Positions 40,718 through 52,874 of a stretch of 64,000 nucleotides of DNA are shown here, one piece after another. Within the stretch, counting starts at the first letter, position 1; each line of letters opens with the position of its first letter. Origin of the DNA: Dyella_A sp035685805. Lineage in GTDB: Bacteria > Pseudomonadota > Gammaproteobacteria > Xanthomonadales > Rhodanobacteraceae. The stretch is from contig NZ_DASSAB010000035.1 in NCBI RefSeq assembly GCF_035685805.1, positions 1 through 64,000 on the forward strand. The letters are read 5' to 3'. The notes beneath the pieces were generated by a model. The model was not told the origin of the DNA and made no database searches. It worked only from the letters and a program-made list of their open reading frames with translations. A program made the translations under genes and the position numbers.

Positions 40718-42409
40718 TCAGTGGGTGGTCGCGGCGACGCGGGTTTCATCGCGCAGCTCGCGACGCAGGATCTTGCCGACGTTGGTCTTGGGCAACTCGT
40801 TGCGGAACTCGATCAGCTTGGGACGCTTGTAGCCGGTGAGGTTCTCGCGGCAGAACTCCCGCAGCTCGTCCTCGCCCAGCGCGGGATCTTTCCGCACGAC
40901 GAAGATCTTCACCACTTCGCCCGAATGCTCGTCGGCAACGCCGACTGCAGCCACTTCCGACACGCCCGGGTGCTGCATCACGATGTCCTCGACCTCGTTC
41001 GGATACACGTTGAAGCCCGAGACCAGGATCATGTCCTTCTTGCGATCGACGATATACACGTATCCGTTGGCATCCATCCGCGCAATGTCGCCGGTATGCA
41101 GCCAGCCATCACTGCCGAGCACCTTGGCGGTCTCGTCGGAGCGGTTCCAGTAGCCCTGCATCACCTGCGGCCCACGCACCATCAGCTCACCCACCTCGCC
41201 GATCGGCAGCGGCTGGTTTTCCTCCGACCAGATGGCGACGTCGGTGGAGGGAATCGGCAGGCCGATGGAGCCGTTGTATTCCTTCAGGTCCAGCGGGTTG
41301 ATGCACACGGCTGGCGCGGTTTCGGTCAGGCCGTAGGCCTCCGCGAGGGTGCAGCCGGTGACCTTTTTCCAGCGATCCGCAACGGCGCGCTGCACCGCCA
41401 TGCCACCGCCAAGGCTCAGCCGAAGCCGTGAGAAATCAAGTTGTTCGAAGCCGGGCGTGTTGAGCAGGCCGTTGAAGAGCGTATTGACTCCAGTGATTGC
41501 GGTGAAGCCCGACTTCGCCAGCTCCTTCACGAACCCCGGCATGTCGCGCGGATTCGTGATCAGCCAGCTCAAGCCGCCGAGGCGGGTGAAGACCAGGCAG
41601 TTCGCGGTCAGGGAAAAGATGTGATACAGCGGCAGCGCGGTGATGATCACCTCTTCGCCAACCCGCGTGTTCCGGCCGATCCATACGCCGGCCTGCAGCA
41701 TGTTGGCGATCATGTTGCCGTGGCTGAGCATCGCGCCCTTGGCGACGCCGGTGGTCCCACCGGTGTATTGCAGGAAGGCGAGATCGCCGTGATCGAGCGT
41801 CACCTTCGGCATCGTGTGGTGACTGCCGCGCGACAGCGCGTCGGAAAAGCGAATGGCCTGCGGCAGGTGGAACGCCGGCACCATCTTCTTGACGTGCCTG
41901 GCGACCGTATTGACGATCATGCCCTTGAGCCCGCCCAGCTGATCACCGACTCCGGTGGTGATGACGTGCTGCACGTGGGTTTCCCCCACCACGTGCTCAA
42001 CGGTGGCGGCGAAGTTGTCTAGCACCACGATGGCTTTTGCGCCGGAATCGTCCAGCTGATGCTTGAGCTCGCGCGGCGTGTACAGCGGATTAGTGTTGAC
42101 CACCACGAGGCCGGCGCGCAGCGCCCCGAACAGCGCGATCGGATACTGCAGCACATTGGGCATCATGATCGCGATGCGGTCGCCCTTGACCAGCTTCAAC
42201 TCGCCGGTGAGGTAGGCCGCGAAGTGCGCACTGAGCGCATCGATCTGGCCGTAGCTGAGCTTCTTGCCGAAGCTGGCGAAGGCGGGACGATCCTTGAAGC
42301 GTTCGAAGGCCTCTTCCAGTACCGCAACGACCGAGGCATAGGCGCTCATGTCGATCTGTGCGGGGACACCATCCGGATAGTTGTCCAGCCACGGACGCTC
42401 GTTGCTCAT
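40718..42409 (-). CDS. fadD: Long-chain fatty acid-CoA ligase
   Basis: Activates fatty acids to acyl-CoA via an acyl-adenylate. ANL superfamily motifs: P-loop QYTGGTTGVAKGAM (about 215), YGLTETAP, WLHTGDIARMDANGYVYIVD and the C-terminal lysine region LPKTNVGKILRREL. 563 aa, as E. coli FadD (561). ATG 42409 (MSNERPWLDNYPDG) follows GAAGGATCAC. Divergent from a lipoprotein gene. Confidence 0.93.
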   Translation of the reverse strand: MSNERPWLDNYPDGVPAQIDMSAYASVVAVLEEAFERFKDRPAFASFGKKLSYGQIDALSAHFAAYLTGELKLVKGDRIAIMMPNVLQYPIALFGALRAGLVVVNTNPLYTPRELKHQLDDSGAKAIVVLDNFAATVEHVVGETHVQHVITTGVGDQLGGLKGMIVNTVARHVKKMVPAFHLPQAIRFSDALSRGSHHTMPKVTLDHGDLAFLQYTGGTTGVAKGAMLSHGNMIANMLQAGVWIGRNTRVGEEVIITALPLYHIFSLTANCLVFTRLGGLSWLITNPRDMPGFVKELAKSGFTAITGVNTLFNGLLNTPGFEQLDFSRLRLSLGGGMAVQRAVADRWKKVTGCTLAEAYGLTETAPAVCINPLDLKEYNGSIGLPIPSTDVAIWSEENQPLPIGEVGELMVRGPQVMQGYWNRSDETAKVLGSDGWLHTGDIARMDANGYVYIVDRKKDMILVSGFNVYPNEVEDIVMQHPGVSEVAAVGVADEHSGEVVKIFVVRKDPALGEDELREFCRENLTGYKRPKLIEFRNELPKTNVGKILRRELRDETRVAATTH

Positions 42410-42538
42410 GTGATCCTTCGCTCCTGACCTAGGGATGATCGCCGCGACCCCTGTGTGCCCCGGCCGTCGACACGCCGCGGCATTGGAGCATACGCTCGCG
42501 TATAGCGGCAAGCCGCGCCGCAGCGAGATCGGAGCGTC

Positions 42539-42982
42539 ATGAAGAAGTCCCGCAACCCATGGTGGATCTCGCTTGCCTGCGTGCTTCTGTGCCTCGTCGG
42601 CGGGTGCCGCAGGACGCCCGACGAGGTGGCCGTGAGGCAGGCGGTGAACTCGGCACAATCAGCGGCGGAGCAGGTCGACGCCGCGGATTTCAGCGCGTAT
42701 CTGGCCGATGATTTCTCCGGCAACGAGGGCGACGTGGATCGCCGGCAGCTGGTGAACCTGTTGCGTGTGGCACGGCTACGCGACGAGTCGATCCACGTGC
42801 TGATGGGGCCGGTGACGGTCGAGCCGCGCGGCGCCCGCTATGTCGCGCGCTTCACCGTCACGCTGACCAGCGGCGGTCGGCTGCTGCCTTCGGACATGGG
42901 CGTGTACGAAGTGGAGAGCGCATGGCGCCGCGAGGGCGGCGACTGGATCTGCTATGCCGCCAGCTGGAAACGCCCGCTCTGA
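42539..42982 (+). CDS. Lipoprotein with NTF2-like domain
   Basis: 147 aa. Signal peptide and lipobox SLACVLLCLVGGCRR (Cys about 23). The mature part VRQAVNSAQSAAEQVDAADF...FSAYLADDFSGNEGDVDR and GARYVARFTVTLTSGG...ESAWRREGGDWICYAASWKR follows the NTF2/SnoaL cone fold. Membrane-attached; function unknown. ATG is 1 nt after a GAGCGTC leader; no strong RBS. Followed by a terminator. Confidence 0.65.
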   Translation: MKKSRNPWWISLACVLLCLVGGCRRTPDEVAVRQAVNSAQSAAEQVDAADFSAYLADDFSGNEGDVDRRQLVNLLRVARLRDESIHVLMGPVTVEPRGARYVARFTVTLTSGGRLLPSDMGVYEVESAWRREGGDWICYAASWKRPL

Positions 42983-43013
42983 TGCACCTGCGCCCATGAA
43001 AACTGCGCCCACG

Positions 43014-43042
43014 AAAAACGCCGCCCGAAGGCGGCGCTTCTT
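43014..43042. terminator. Terminator between the lipoprotein gene and acnA
   Basis: GCCGCC and GGCGGC around CGAA, preceded by AAAAAC and followed by GCTTCTTTC. Short stem; works best for the plus strand. Confidence 0.6.
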
Positions 43043-43093
43043 TCATCACGGACTTCGCGCGCGGCGACCGGAGCAAGACGGTCGCCGCGTGGG

Positions 43094-45844
<2,751 letters not shown>

Positions 45845-45932
45845 GGGGAACTCCTGGCTGGAACCTGCGGCTGGGATGGGGCATCGACCGATTGAGCGGG
45901 GCGCGCATGGCGCGGGCTCATGAAGACCGTGG

Positions 45933-45938
45933 ATTATC
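45933..45938 (-). promoter_or_regulatory. -10 element of acnA
   Basis: GATAAT on the minus strand, in the acnA-lysR intergenic region; -35 not clear. Confidence 0.35.
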
Positions 45939-46071
45939 GCGCAAACCCGCCGAGCCCGCGAAGGCGCCCGGGCAGGTCAGCGGGCGGGCTGGCCGGTTCG
46001 GGACGATCGCAGCGGGGGCGCTTCACATAGGATGATGGAGGCCCCGTGGCCGGACAAACGCATTTCACGAC

Positions 46072-46989
46072 ATGCAGCATTCGATGATTTCGACCACCCT
46101 GGCGGCCGTCTCGCTGCGTGATCTCGCGCTGGTCCAGGCGGTGCACCGCCACGGCAGCTTCAATAGTGCCGCGCGCGCCATGCACATCAGCCCGTCCGGG
46201 CTCTCGCACCAGGTGCAGAAGGTGGAGCAGGCGCTGGGTGCCCCGGTGTTCGAGCGGGGCGGACGACGGATCGTGCCGACCGCGGGGGGCGCGCGCCTGC
46301 TTGAACAGATCGGCGCGGTGCTCGCGGCGGCCGAGCACCTGCAACAGGTGGCGCGGGCGGGCAGCGTGGCGTTTGGCGGCGAACTGCGCCTGGGCGTGCC
46401 TGCGTCCTTGGGACCTTACCTGTTGCCGCACGTCATCGCGCCTTTTCGCCAGCACTTTGCCGGTGCCCGCCTGAGCTTGTCCGAAGGCAAGCCGAAGGGG
46501 TTGCTCAGGCGCCTGCACGAGGGTGAGCTGGATGCGGTGCTGGTGCCGCCGCCGGCGGCCCTGGCCAGTGGCATTGCCGGACGGGCACTGCTCTTCGAGC
46601 CGTGGGAAGTGATGCTGCGGGAGGATCATCCGCTGGCGGGCAAGCCGACCGTGGCACTGAGCCAGCTGGTGCCGGAAGAAGCGACCGTGATGGCGGAGTA
46701 CCACCCGGAAGGCGAGCCGGTGAACGGGCAGATCCAGGATGTGAGCCTGGAGAGCCTCGCCGCGCTGGTCGAACTGCGCGGTGGACATGCCCTCGTGCCC
46801 GGGCTCGCCCATGACCGGCTCGCTTCGATACCCGGGGTGACACTGGCCAGGGTCCGGGGCCCGGCGCCGGGCAGGGAGATCGGCCTGTACTGGCGCGAGG
46901 CCACACCGTGGCTTGAGGACCTGAAGGCCCTGATGGATCTGCTGCGGCAGATTGCGCGCAAGCGGCCGGGGCTGCGCCTGCTCGACTGA
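46072..46989 (+). CDS. LysR family regulator (OxyR-like layout, no redox cysteines)
   Basis: 305 aa. HTH LRDLALVQAVHRHGSFNSAA, HISPSGLSHQVQKVEQALGA; effector domain from about 100 (GELRLGVPASLGPYLLPHVI). The domain order and the segment IQDVSLESLAALVELRGGHA resemble OxyR, but there is no cysteine in the protein, so peroxide sensing by disulfide is excluded. Divergent from acnA. ATG 46072 is used; ATG 46084 is possible. Confidence 0.85.
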   Translation: MQHSMISTTLAAVSLRDLALVQAVHRHGSFNSAARAMHISPSGLSHQVQKVEQALGAPVFERGGRRIVPTAGGARLLEQIGAVLAAAEHLQQVARAGSVAFGGELRLGVPASLGPYLLPHVIAPFRQHFAGARLSLSEGKPKGLLRRLHEGELDAVLVPPPAALASGIAGRALLFEPWEVMLREDHPLAGKPTVALSQLVPEEATVMAEYHPEGEPVNGQIQDVSLESLAALVELRGGHALVPGLAHDRLASIPGVTLARVRGPAPGREIGLYWREATPWLEDLKALMDLLRQIARKRPGLRLLD

Positions 46990-47002
46990 TCGCCGTGGCC
47001 GC

Positions 47003-47644
47003 TCAGCCGTTTTCCAGCGTGGAACCCGTCAGCAGCCCACGTGCGAGCATCGAACACTGCCGCCGGTACACCAGCAGTTGCCACTGTCGACCGCCCACCT
47101 GATGCCACAGGACGGCCGAACGGACTGCCGCGAGCAGGCAGCTGCGTACCCGTTCCACCACCGGCTCCTGCTGCAGCATCTGCGGGTTGCCGGTCACCAT
47201 GACTCGCGGCTTGAGCGTCGACAGGGTCGACACGTAGAGGCTTGCCAGGCGGGTCACGACCTGCGGCGAATGCCTGCCGAAATGCTCCACCTGGCGCTGG
47301 GCGGCCACGATTCCCTGCTGAAGCTCCTCGATCAGCGCGCCCTGTCGGGCCAGCGCGCGCTCCAGTCGCATCACCGTGATCGACATGCGCGTTATCGCCA
47401 TGTCGCTGCCGGTGTCTTCCAACTGCGCGATCATCGTGCGCAGGCCCAGGCGCAGCAGCGAGGTGCGGCCATACACTTCCACCACCGACGGTGCATCGAT
47501 GCGGAACACGCTGTCCAGGCTGGCCTCGAACGCGGCCTCGTCACAGCGGCCGGTGTTGGCCAGCTGCTGGGCAAGCGCCGTGGCCTGGAACAGGCCGGCG
47601 AGTCCAAGGACGCGCTCTTCGGTCATGGCAAAACGGCTGGGCAC
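47003..47644 (-). CDS. hflD: High frequency lysogenization protein HflD homologue
   Basis: Helical peripheral membrane protein of the HflD/YcfC family. In E. coli it affects the lambda CII lysogeny decision; its normal role is not settled. Matching segments: GLFQATALAQQLANTGRCDE, QRQVEHF, ASLYVSTLSTLKPRVMVTGN, LLAAVRSAVLWHQVGG. 213 aa. Start GTG 47644 lies 3 nt after the mnmA stop; ATG 47626 is an alternative. Same order as in E. coli (nudJ-mnmA-hflD), except that purB is not next. Confidence 0.88.
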   Translation of the reverse strand: MPSRFAMTEERVLGLAGLFQATALAQQLANTGRCDEAAFEASLDSVFRIDAPSVVEVYGRTSLLRLGLRTMIAQLEDTGSDMAITRMSITVMRLERALARQGALIEELQQGIVAAQRQVEHFGRHSPQVVTRLASLYVSTLSTLKPRVMVTGNPQMLQQEPVVERVRSCLLAAVRSAVLWHQVGGRQWQLLVYRRQCSMLARGLLTGSTLENG

Positions 47645-47647
47645 GAA

Positions 47648-48760
47648 TCAGGACTCCGGAAATGAGGAAGGAAGGCCGCCGAACGGCGCATCGGTGGCGG
47701 CGATGACCGCGCCGCCCAGGCACACCTCGCCGTCATAGAACACGATCGACTGCCCCGGCGTCACCGCCCGCTGCGGCTCGTCGAAACGGACATGCAATTG
47801 ATCCGACACCACCTGCACTTCGCATCCCTGATCGTGCTGGCGATAGCGGGTCTTCGCCGTGCAGCGGAAGCTTGCTGCCGGCGGTGATCCGTTGACCCAG
47901 CTGGCGGCATCGGCGTGGAGCCGGGTCGACTGCAGCCACCGGTTTTCGCCGCCCTGGCAGACATACAGCACGTTGGCGGTCACGTCCTTGCCCACCACAT
48001 ACCAGGCGTCTCCACCGGCGCCATGGCGCCCGCCGATGCCCAGGCCCTGGCGCTGACCAAGGGTGTAGTACATGACGCCCTGGTGCTCGCCGATCTCCCG
48101 ACCCTGTGGCGTCACCATCCGGCCCGGCCGCGCGGGGATGTACTGCGCCAGGAAGCTGCGGAAATCGCGCTCACCGATGAAACATATGCCGGTGGAGTCC
48201 TTCTTGGCGTGCGTGGGCAGCTGGGCTGCAAGCGCCATGGCCCGTACGGTGTCCTTCGGCAGGTGGCCGATCGGGAACACCGTGGCAGCGAGCTGGGCCT
48301 GACCAAGTGCGTGAAGGAAGTAGGTCTGGTCTTTGGCAGTGTCGACCCCGCGCAGCAGGCGGAAGCGACCGTCGCGCTCCTCGACTCGGGCGTAGTGGCC
48401 GGTGGCGATCTTCTCGGCACCGAGCGCCCGCGCCTCGTCCAGGAAGGTCTTGAACTTGATTTCGCGATTGCACAGCACGTCGGGGTTCGGCGTGCGACCG
48501 GCCCGGTATTCGGCAAGGAAGTGCTCGAACACGCCGTCCCAGTAAGCGGCAGCGAAGTTGCGAGCGTGGAAGGGAATGCCGAGCCGGCCGCACACGGCCA
48601 CGGCGTCCTTGCGGTCGACGTCGGCGGTGCACGGCCCTGAGCGGTCGTCTTCCTCCCAGTTCTGCATGAACAACCCTTCGACGGCATGCCCCATCTGCTG
48701 GAGCACCACCGCGGCCACCGACGAATCGACGCCGCCGGACATGCCCAGCATCACTTTCAC
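47648..48760 (-). CDS. mnmA: tRNA 2-thiouridylase MnmA
   Basis: Thiolates U34 of Lys, Glu and Gln tRNAs. ATP-binding P-loop GMSGGVDSSVAA (about 6-17), catalytic cysteines in RTPNPDVLCNREIKF (about Cys97) and DSTGICFIGERDF (about Cys195), as in the family. 370 aa. Overlaps nudJ by 4 nt and is followed by hflD. Depends on the sulfur relay, linking it loosely to cysteine metabolism encoded elsewhere in the window. Confidence 0.96.
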   Translation of the reverse strand: MKVMLGMSGGVDSSVAAVVLQQMGHAVEGLFMQNWEEDDRSGPCTADVDRKDAVAVCGRLGIPFHARNFAAAYWDGVFEHFLAEYRAGRTPNPDVLCNREIKFKTFLDEARALGAEKIATGHYARVEERDGRFRLLRGVDTAKDQTYFLHALGQAQLAATVFPIGHLPKDTVRAMALAAQLPTHAKKDSTGICFIGERDFRSFLAQYIPARPGRMVTPQGREIGEHQGVMYYTLGQRQGLGIGGRHGAGGDAWYVVGKDVTANVLYVCQGGENRWLQSTRLHADAASWVNGSPPAASFRCTAKTRYRQHDQGCEVQVVSDQLHVRFDEPQRAVTPGQSIVFYDGEVCLGGAVIAATDAPFGGLPSSFPES

Positions 48761-49281
48761 GCGGGCGCGTCTGCGTGGATCAGGCTGGCGATGGTATCGA
48801 GCGGGAGCCGTCTGCCGGCCAGCCAGGCGTCGATGCTCAGCAGCACCAGCGGGCTGCGCAGCCGGTCGCCGAGCGCTTCGATCTCACCACGCGTGAGCCA
48901 CAACGCGCGCCGGATGCCGGTGTCGAGCGGGCGCTGGGGGTCGTGGCTGAGCGCCCGGGCGGCAAAGCTGAAGCGGATCACCCCGTCGCCGTGTTCGGTG
49001 CTGCGCCACTGGTGCACGCCGACCAGATGCTCCAGCGAGACGGTCCAGCCCGTTTCCTCCAGCGTCTCGCGGACGGCAGCATCGACCAGGCTCTCGTTGT
49101 CGTCGAGGTGGCCGGCTGGCTGGTTGTAGGCGATCCGGCCACCGACTTCTTCTTCCACCATGAGATAGCGGTCACCGTCCGCAACCACGCAGGCCACCGT
49201 CACATGCGGGCGCCACACGGCGGTCGGCGAAGATACGGCAGGCATCGGCACAAAGCCCTCGGGCACTGGAAAAGCGGCCAT
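48757..49281 (-). CDS. nudJ: NudJ-like Nudix phosphatase
   Basis: 174 aa. The Nudix box is complete: G(HLDDN)ES...AAVRETLEETGW at about 57-79 (GX5EX7REUXEEXGU). Neighbouring segments PHVTVACVVADGDRYLMVEE and YNQPAGHLD match NudJ (YmfB), which acts on thiamine pyrophosphate precursors and nucleoside di/triphosphates in E. coli. Coupled to mnmA by ATGA overlap. Divergent from clpS. Confidence 0.88.
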   Translation of the reverse strand: MAAFPVPEGFVPMPAVSSPTAVWRPHVTVACVVADGDRYLMVEEEVGGRIAYNQPAGHLDDNESLVDAAVRETLEETGWTVSLEHLVGVHQWRSTEHGDGVIRFSFAARALSHDPQRPLDTGIRRALWLTRGEIEALGDRLRSPLVLLSIDAWLAGRRLPLDTIASLIHADAPA

Positions 49282-49329
49282 TGTGCCATCACCTCCTGTC
49301 GGGTCGCCAAAGCGGCATCCGTCGCGGCG

Positions 49330-49335
49330 TACAAT
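49330..49335 (+). promoter_or_regulatory. -10 element of clpS
   Basis: TACAAT, 29 bp before the clpS ATG; start expected near 49342. No good -35. Confidence 0.4.
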
Positions 49336-49364
49336 CCGTATCCACAGGCAAGCACACGTTATCT

Positions 49365-49691
49365 ATGGCCAATCAACCCGAACACGAACATGGCAGCGGA
49401 CATGGTCTGGCGCTGGAAACTTCCAAGCCGGAGGTCGCGCGGCCGCCGCTGTTTCAAGTTCTGCTGCTGAACGACGATTTCACTCCCATGGACTTCGTGG
49501 TCGAGGTGTTGCGAGGCTTCTTCAGCATGGACCAGGAGAAAGCGGTGCAGGTGATGCTCCACGTGCATACGCGCGGTAGGGGGGTCTGCGGCGTTTTTAC
49601 CCGTGAAGTGGCCGAGACCAAGGTCACCCAAGTCAACGAATATTCACGGGCCCACCAACACCCGTTGTTGTGCACTATGGAAAAGCTCTAG
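49365..49691 (+). CDS. clpS: ClpS adaptor of the ClpAP protease
   Basis: N-end rule adaptor, delivering substrates with bulky hydrophobic N-termini to ClpA. Core motif QVLLLNDDFTPMDFVVEVLR (about 31-50) contains the substrate pocket; VMLHVHTRGRGVCGVFTREV and the C-terminal LLCTMEKL complete it. 108 aa (106 in E. coli). The N-terminal arm is His-rich (QPEHEHGSGHGLALE). clpA starts 64 bp downstream. Confidence 0.95.
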   Translation: MANQPEHEHGSGHGLALETSKPEVARPPLFQVLLLNDDFTPMDFVVEVLRGFFSMDQEKAVQVMLHVHTRGRGVCGVFTREVAETKVTQVNEYSRAHQHPLLCTMEKL

Positions 49692-49755
49692 GCGGCCCCA
49701 TTTTGGTGTCATCGCGGCGATGCGCCGCTTGCCAGTTACTCGGGAGACGGTCCGA

Positions 49756-52026
49756 ATGTTCAGCAAGGATCTCGAAGTCACCATCGGCCAGTGCTACAAG
49801 CAGGCTCGCGAACAGCGTCATGAGTTCATGACGGTGGAGCACCTGCTGCTGGCGCTGACCGACAATCAATCTGCGGTAGGTGCGCTGCGCGCCTGCAGCG
49901 TCGACCTGCCGCGGCTGACCGCCGAGCTCGAAAAGATCATCGCCGAGACCGTACCCGTGCTGCCGCACGGGGACGAACGCGATACCCAGCCGACACTCGG
50001 CTTCCAGCGGGTGCTGCAGCGGGCGGTCTACCACGTGCAGTCGTCGGGTCGGAAGGAAGTGACCGGCGCCAACGTGCTGGTCGCCATCTTCGGCGAGAAG
50101 GACTCGCATGCCGTGTATTTCCTGCACCAGCAGGAGATCACCCGCCTCGACGTGGTCAATTACATCTCCCACGGCATCGCCAAGATCGGCGACGAGCCGG
50201 CCGCCGGCGCCGCCAGTGGCGAGCGTGAGGGTGAAGAAGGTGGCGAGGCCAAGGGCAACCCGCTCAGCGAGTACGCCAGCAACCTCAACGAGCTGGCGCT
50301 TGAAGGCAAGATCGACCCGCTGATCGGTCGCACCGACGAGATCGAGCGGACCATCCAGGTGCTTTGCCGCCGTCGCAAGAACAACCCGCTGTACGTGGGC
50401 GAGGCCGGCGTGGGCAAGACGGCGCTGGCCGAGGGCCTGGCCAAGCGCATCGTCGACGGCGAGGTGCCGGAGGTGCTGGAAGGCGCGACCATCTGGTCGC
50501 TGGATCTCGGTGCGCTGGTCGCCGGCACCAAATATCGCGGAGATTTCGAGAAGCGCCTCAAGGCGGTGATCGGCCAGCTCAAGAAGCAGCCCGGCGCGGT
50601 GCTTTTCATCGACGAGATCCACACCATCATCGGCGCGGGCTCGGCGTCTGGCGGCACCATGGACGCCTCCAACCTGATCAAGCCGATGCTGGCGTCGGGC
50701 GAGCTGCGCTGCATCGGTTCCACCACGTTCCAGGAGTTCCGCGGCATCTTCGAGAAGGACCGTGCGCTGGCCCGTCGCTTCCAGAAGATCGACGTGGTGG
50801 AACCTACCGTGGCCGACTCCATCGAGATCCTCAAGGGCCTGCGTTCGCGCTTCGAGGAACATCACGCGGTGGCCTACACCAACGAGGCGCTGAAGGCCGC
50901 GGTGGATCTGTCAGTCAAGCACATCCCGGACCGGCTGCTGCCGGACAAGGCGATCGACGTGATCGACGAGGCGGGCGCACGACAGCGCCTGCTGCCGGAG
51001 GACCAGCGTACGCTGACCATCGACGTTCCCGAGGTGGAGTACATCGTTGCCAAGATGGCGCGCATTCCGGCCAAGCAGGTGTCGGCGTCGGATCGCGATG
51101 TGCTGCGCAATCTGGAGCGCAATCTGAAGATGGTGGTGTTCGGGCAGGATCAGGCGATCGAAGCGCTCACCGCATCGATCAAGATGGCGCGCTCGGGCCT
51201 GGCCGATCCGTCCAAGCCGATCGGCAGCTTCCTGCTGGCCGGCCCTACCGGCGTGGGCAAGACCGAGGTCACCAAGCAGCTGGGCATGCAGCTGGGCATC
51301 GAGATGATCCGCTTCGACATGTCCGAGTACATGGAGGCGCACTCGGTGTCGCGGCTGGTCGGTGCGCCTCCGGGCTACGTCGGCTTCGACCAGGGCGGAT
51401 TGCTGACCGAGGCTGTCACCAAGCACCCGCACTGCGTGCTGCTGCTGGACGAGATCGAGAAGGCGCATCCGGATGTGTTCAACATCCTGCTGCAGGTGAT
51501 GGATCGCGGGGTGCTCACCGATACCAACGGGCGCGAGGCGAACTTCAAGAATGTCATCGTGGTGATGACCACCAATGCCGGTGCGCAGCAGGCGTCGCGT
51601 CGCGGCATCGGCTTCGTCAAGCAGAATCACGTCACGGATGCGATGGAGGTGATCCGTCGCATGTTCACGCCGGAGTTCCGTAACCGTCTGGACGCAATCA
51701 TCCAGTTCAACGCGCTGGACTTCGATCACATCCTGCGGGTGGTGGACAAGTTCCTGATCGAGCTCGAGTCCCAGCTGGGCGAGAAGCACGTGGCGCTGGA
51801 CGTGGATGCCGATGCCCGCCGCTGGCTGGCTGAGCACGGCTTCGATCCGCAGATGGGCGCCCGCCCGATGGCCCGGGTGATCCAGGAGAAAGTGAAGCGT
51901 GCGCTGGCCGACGAGCTGTTGTTCGGCAAACTGTCCGATGGTGGCAAGGTGCACCTGCGCGTGCTGGACGGCGAGCTGACCGTTGAAACCGAGGCGGCCG
52001 AGAAGCTGCCGGCCGTGGTGGAGTAA
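49756..52026 (+). CDS. clpA: ClpA ATP-dependent unfoldase
   Basis: AAA+ unfoldase of ClpAP. N-domain 1-145 (ClpS and substrate docking), AAA-1 with Walker A GEAGVGKTAL (about 214) and Walker B VLFIDEIHTIIGAG, AAA-2 with GPTGVGKTEV (about 495) and LLLDEIEKAHPDVF. The ClpP-contact loop is present near IGF. 756 aa versus 758 in E. coli. Forms an operon with clpS; a bidirectional terminator separates it from infA. Confidence 0.97.
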   Translation: MFSKDLEVTIGQCYKQAREQRHEFMTVEHLLLALTDNQSAVGALRACSVDLPRLTAELEKIIAETVPVLPHGDERDTQPTLGFQRVLQRAVYHVQSSGRKEVTGANVLVAIFGEKDSHAVYFLHQQEITRLDVVNYISHGIAKIGDEPAAGAASGEREGEEGGEAKGNPLSEYASNLNELALEGKIDPLIGRTDEIERTIQVLCRRRKNNPLYVGEAGVGKTALAEGLAKRIVDGEVPEVLEGATIWSLDLGALVAGTKYRGDFEKRLKAVIGQLKKQPGAVLFIDEIHTIIGAGSASGGTMDASNLIKPMLASGELRCIGSTTFQEFRGIFEKDRALARRFQKIDVVEPTVADSIEILKGLRSRFEEHHAVAYTNEALKAAVDLSVKHIPDRLLPDKAIDVIDEAGARQRLLPEDQRTLTIDVPEVEYIVAKMARIPAKQVSASDRDVLRNLERNLKMVVFGQDQAIEALTASIKMARSGLADPSKPIGSFLLAGPTGVGKTEVTKQLGMQLGIEMIRFDMSEYMEAHSVSRLVGAPPGYVGFDQGGLLTEAVTKHPHCVLLLDEIEKAHPDVFNILLQVMDRGVLTDTNGREANFKNVIVVMTTNAGAQQASRRGIGFVKQNHVTDAMEVIRRMFTPEFRNRLDAIIQFNALDFDHILRVVDKFLIELESQLGEKHVALDVDADARRWLAEHGFDPQMGARPMARVIQEKVKRALADELLFGKLSDGGKVHLRVLDGELTVETEAAEKLPAVVE

Positions 52027-52099
52027 CTGCCAGGCGGCTGCGATGGTTATGCCGTCGCAGCCGCCAGGGCCGCGCGAGGCGCGCGCGGCAGACACCAAC

Positions 52100-52131
52100 G
52101 AAAAAGGCGACGCTACTGCGTCGCCTTTTTC
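52100..52131. terminator. Bidirectional terminator between clpA and infA
   Basis: GAAAAAGGCGACGC and GCGTCGCCTTTTTC: perfect 14-bp arms with a 4-base loop, A and T tracts on both sides. Confidence 0.9.
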
Positions 52132-52199
52132 ATGTCCTGACGGCGGCGCGATGGCGTGGCATTGCCACCTGAGCCACCGCAGCCGGCTGACGTCACGCC

Positions 52200-52418
52200 C
52201 TACTTCATGCGGTAGGTGATGCGGCCCTTGCTCAGGTCGTACGGGGTCATTTCGATCTTGACCTTGTCGCCCGTGAGAATGCGGATGTAGTGCTTGCGCA
52301 TGCGCCCGGAGATGTGGGCGATGATGACGTGCCCGTTCTCCAGCTGCACGCGGAACATGGTGTTGGGCAGGGTCTCCTGGACCGTGCCTTCCATTTCAAT
52401 GACGTCGTCTTTGGCCAT
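52200..52418 (-). CDS. infA: Translation initiation factor IF-1
   Basis: 72-residue OB-fold protein that binds the ribosomal A site during initiation. The sequence is close to universal: MAKDDVIEMEGTVQETLPNT, VIIAHISGRMRKHYIRIL, TGDKVKIEMTPYDLSKGRIT. Convergent with clpA, the same neighbourhood as in E. coli. Confidence 0.98.
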   Translation of the reverse strand: MAKDDVIEMEGTVQETLPNTMFRVQLENGHVIIAHISGRMRKHYIRILTGDKVKIEMTPYDLSKGRITYRMK

Positions 52419-52500
52419 GCTTTCCGTCGATCAATCGCATGCCGATATGGATGCGTAAGCCGACGATTATGCCACGTCTGGCGGCCTGGTTAAAGATTCA

Positions 52501-52776
52501 TCAGGCAAACTGCTCAGCCAGCTTGCGCCGGATCTCCTGTTCCACCATTGACTTGAGGGGGGACAGCATCAGGCCCAGCTCGGCGTGCACCTCGATCGCC
52601 TCGGCACCCACCGCGATGGCTCCTTTCACCCCCGAGCGGGAGAACCACAGCGTGTTGCCGTCCCAGCGGCTTTCCATGTCGAACTTTTCGCGCATCCGGC
52701 TGGCGACGTGGTCAACCTTGGCACGGGCTTCGCTGAGCGGGAGTTGGTGCGGTTGGCGTATATCGATATTGGGCAT
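52501..52776 (-). CDS. Polyhydroxyalkanoic acid system family protein
   Basis: 91 aa. MPNIDIRQPHQLPLSEARAK, SRWDGNTLWFSRSGVKGAIA and IEVHAELGLMLSPLKSMVEQ follow the PHA-granule-region family pattern (PF09650-like). Despite the name the function is not established, and no PHA genes are in the window. ATG 52776 gives the full conserved N-terminus. Divergent from the FHA gene. Confidence 0.75.
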   Translation of the reverse strand: MPNIDIRQPHQLPLSEARAKVDHVASRMREKFDMESRWDGNTLWFSRSGVKGAIAVGAEAIEVHAELGLMLSPLKSMVEQEIRRKLAEQFA

Positions 52777-52874
52777 GGAGGCATTGTCCGGGAACGATGC
52801 CGTGGCTGTCACGTGGGGCGCGGGCGCAGTGGTTGCTTCTGCTAGAGTTCCGCCGTTCGTCGACTGGGTCACAG

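Noticed and set aside
41349..42427. Plus-strand open frames inside fadD
   Set aside because: Shadows of fadD in other frames; no motifs.
46072..46989. Calling the LysR gene oxyR
   Set aside because: No cysteine residues, and acnA rather than a peroxidase gene is the neighbour.
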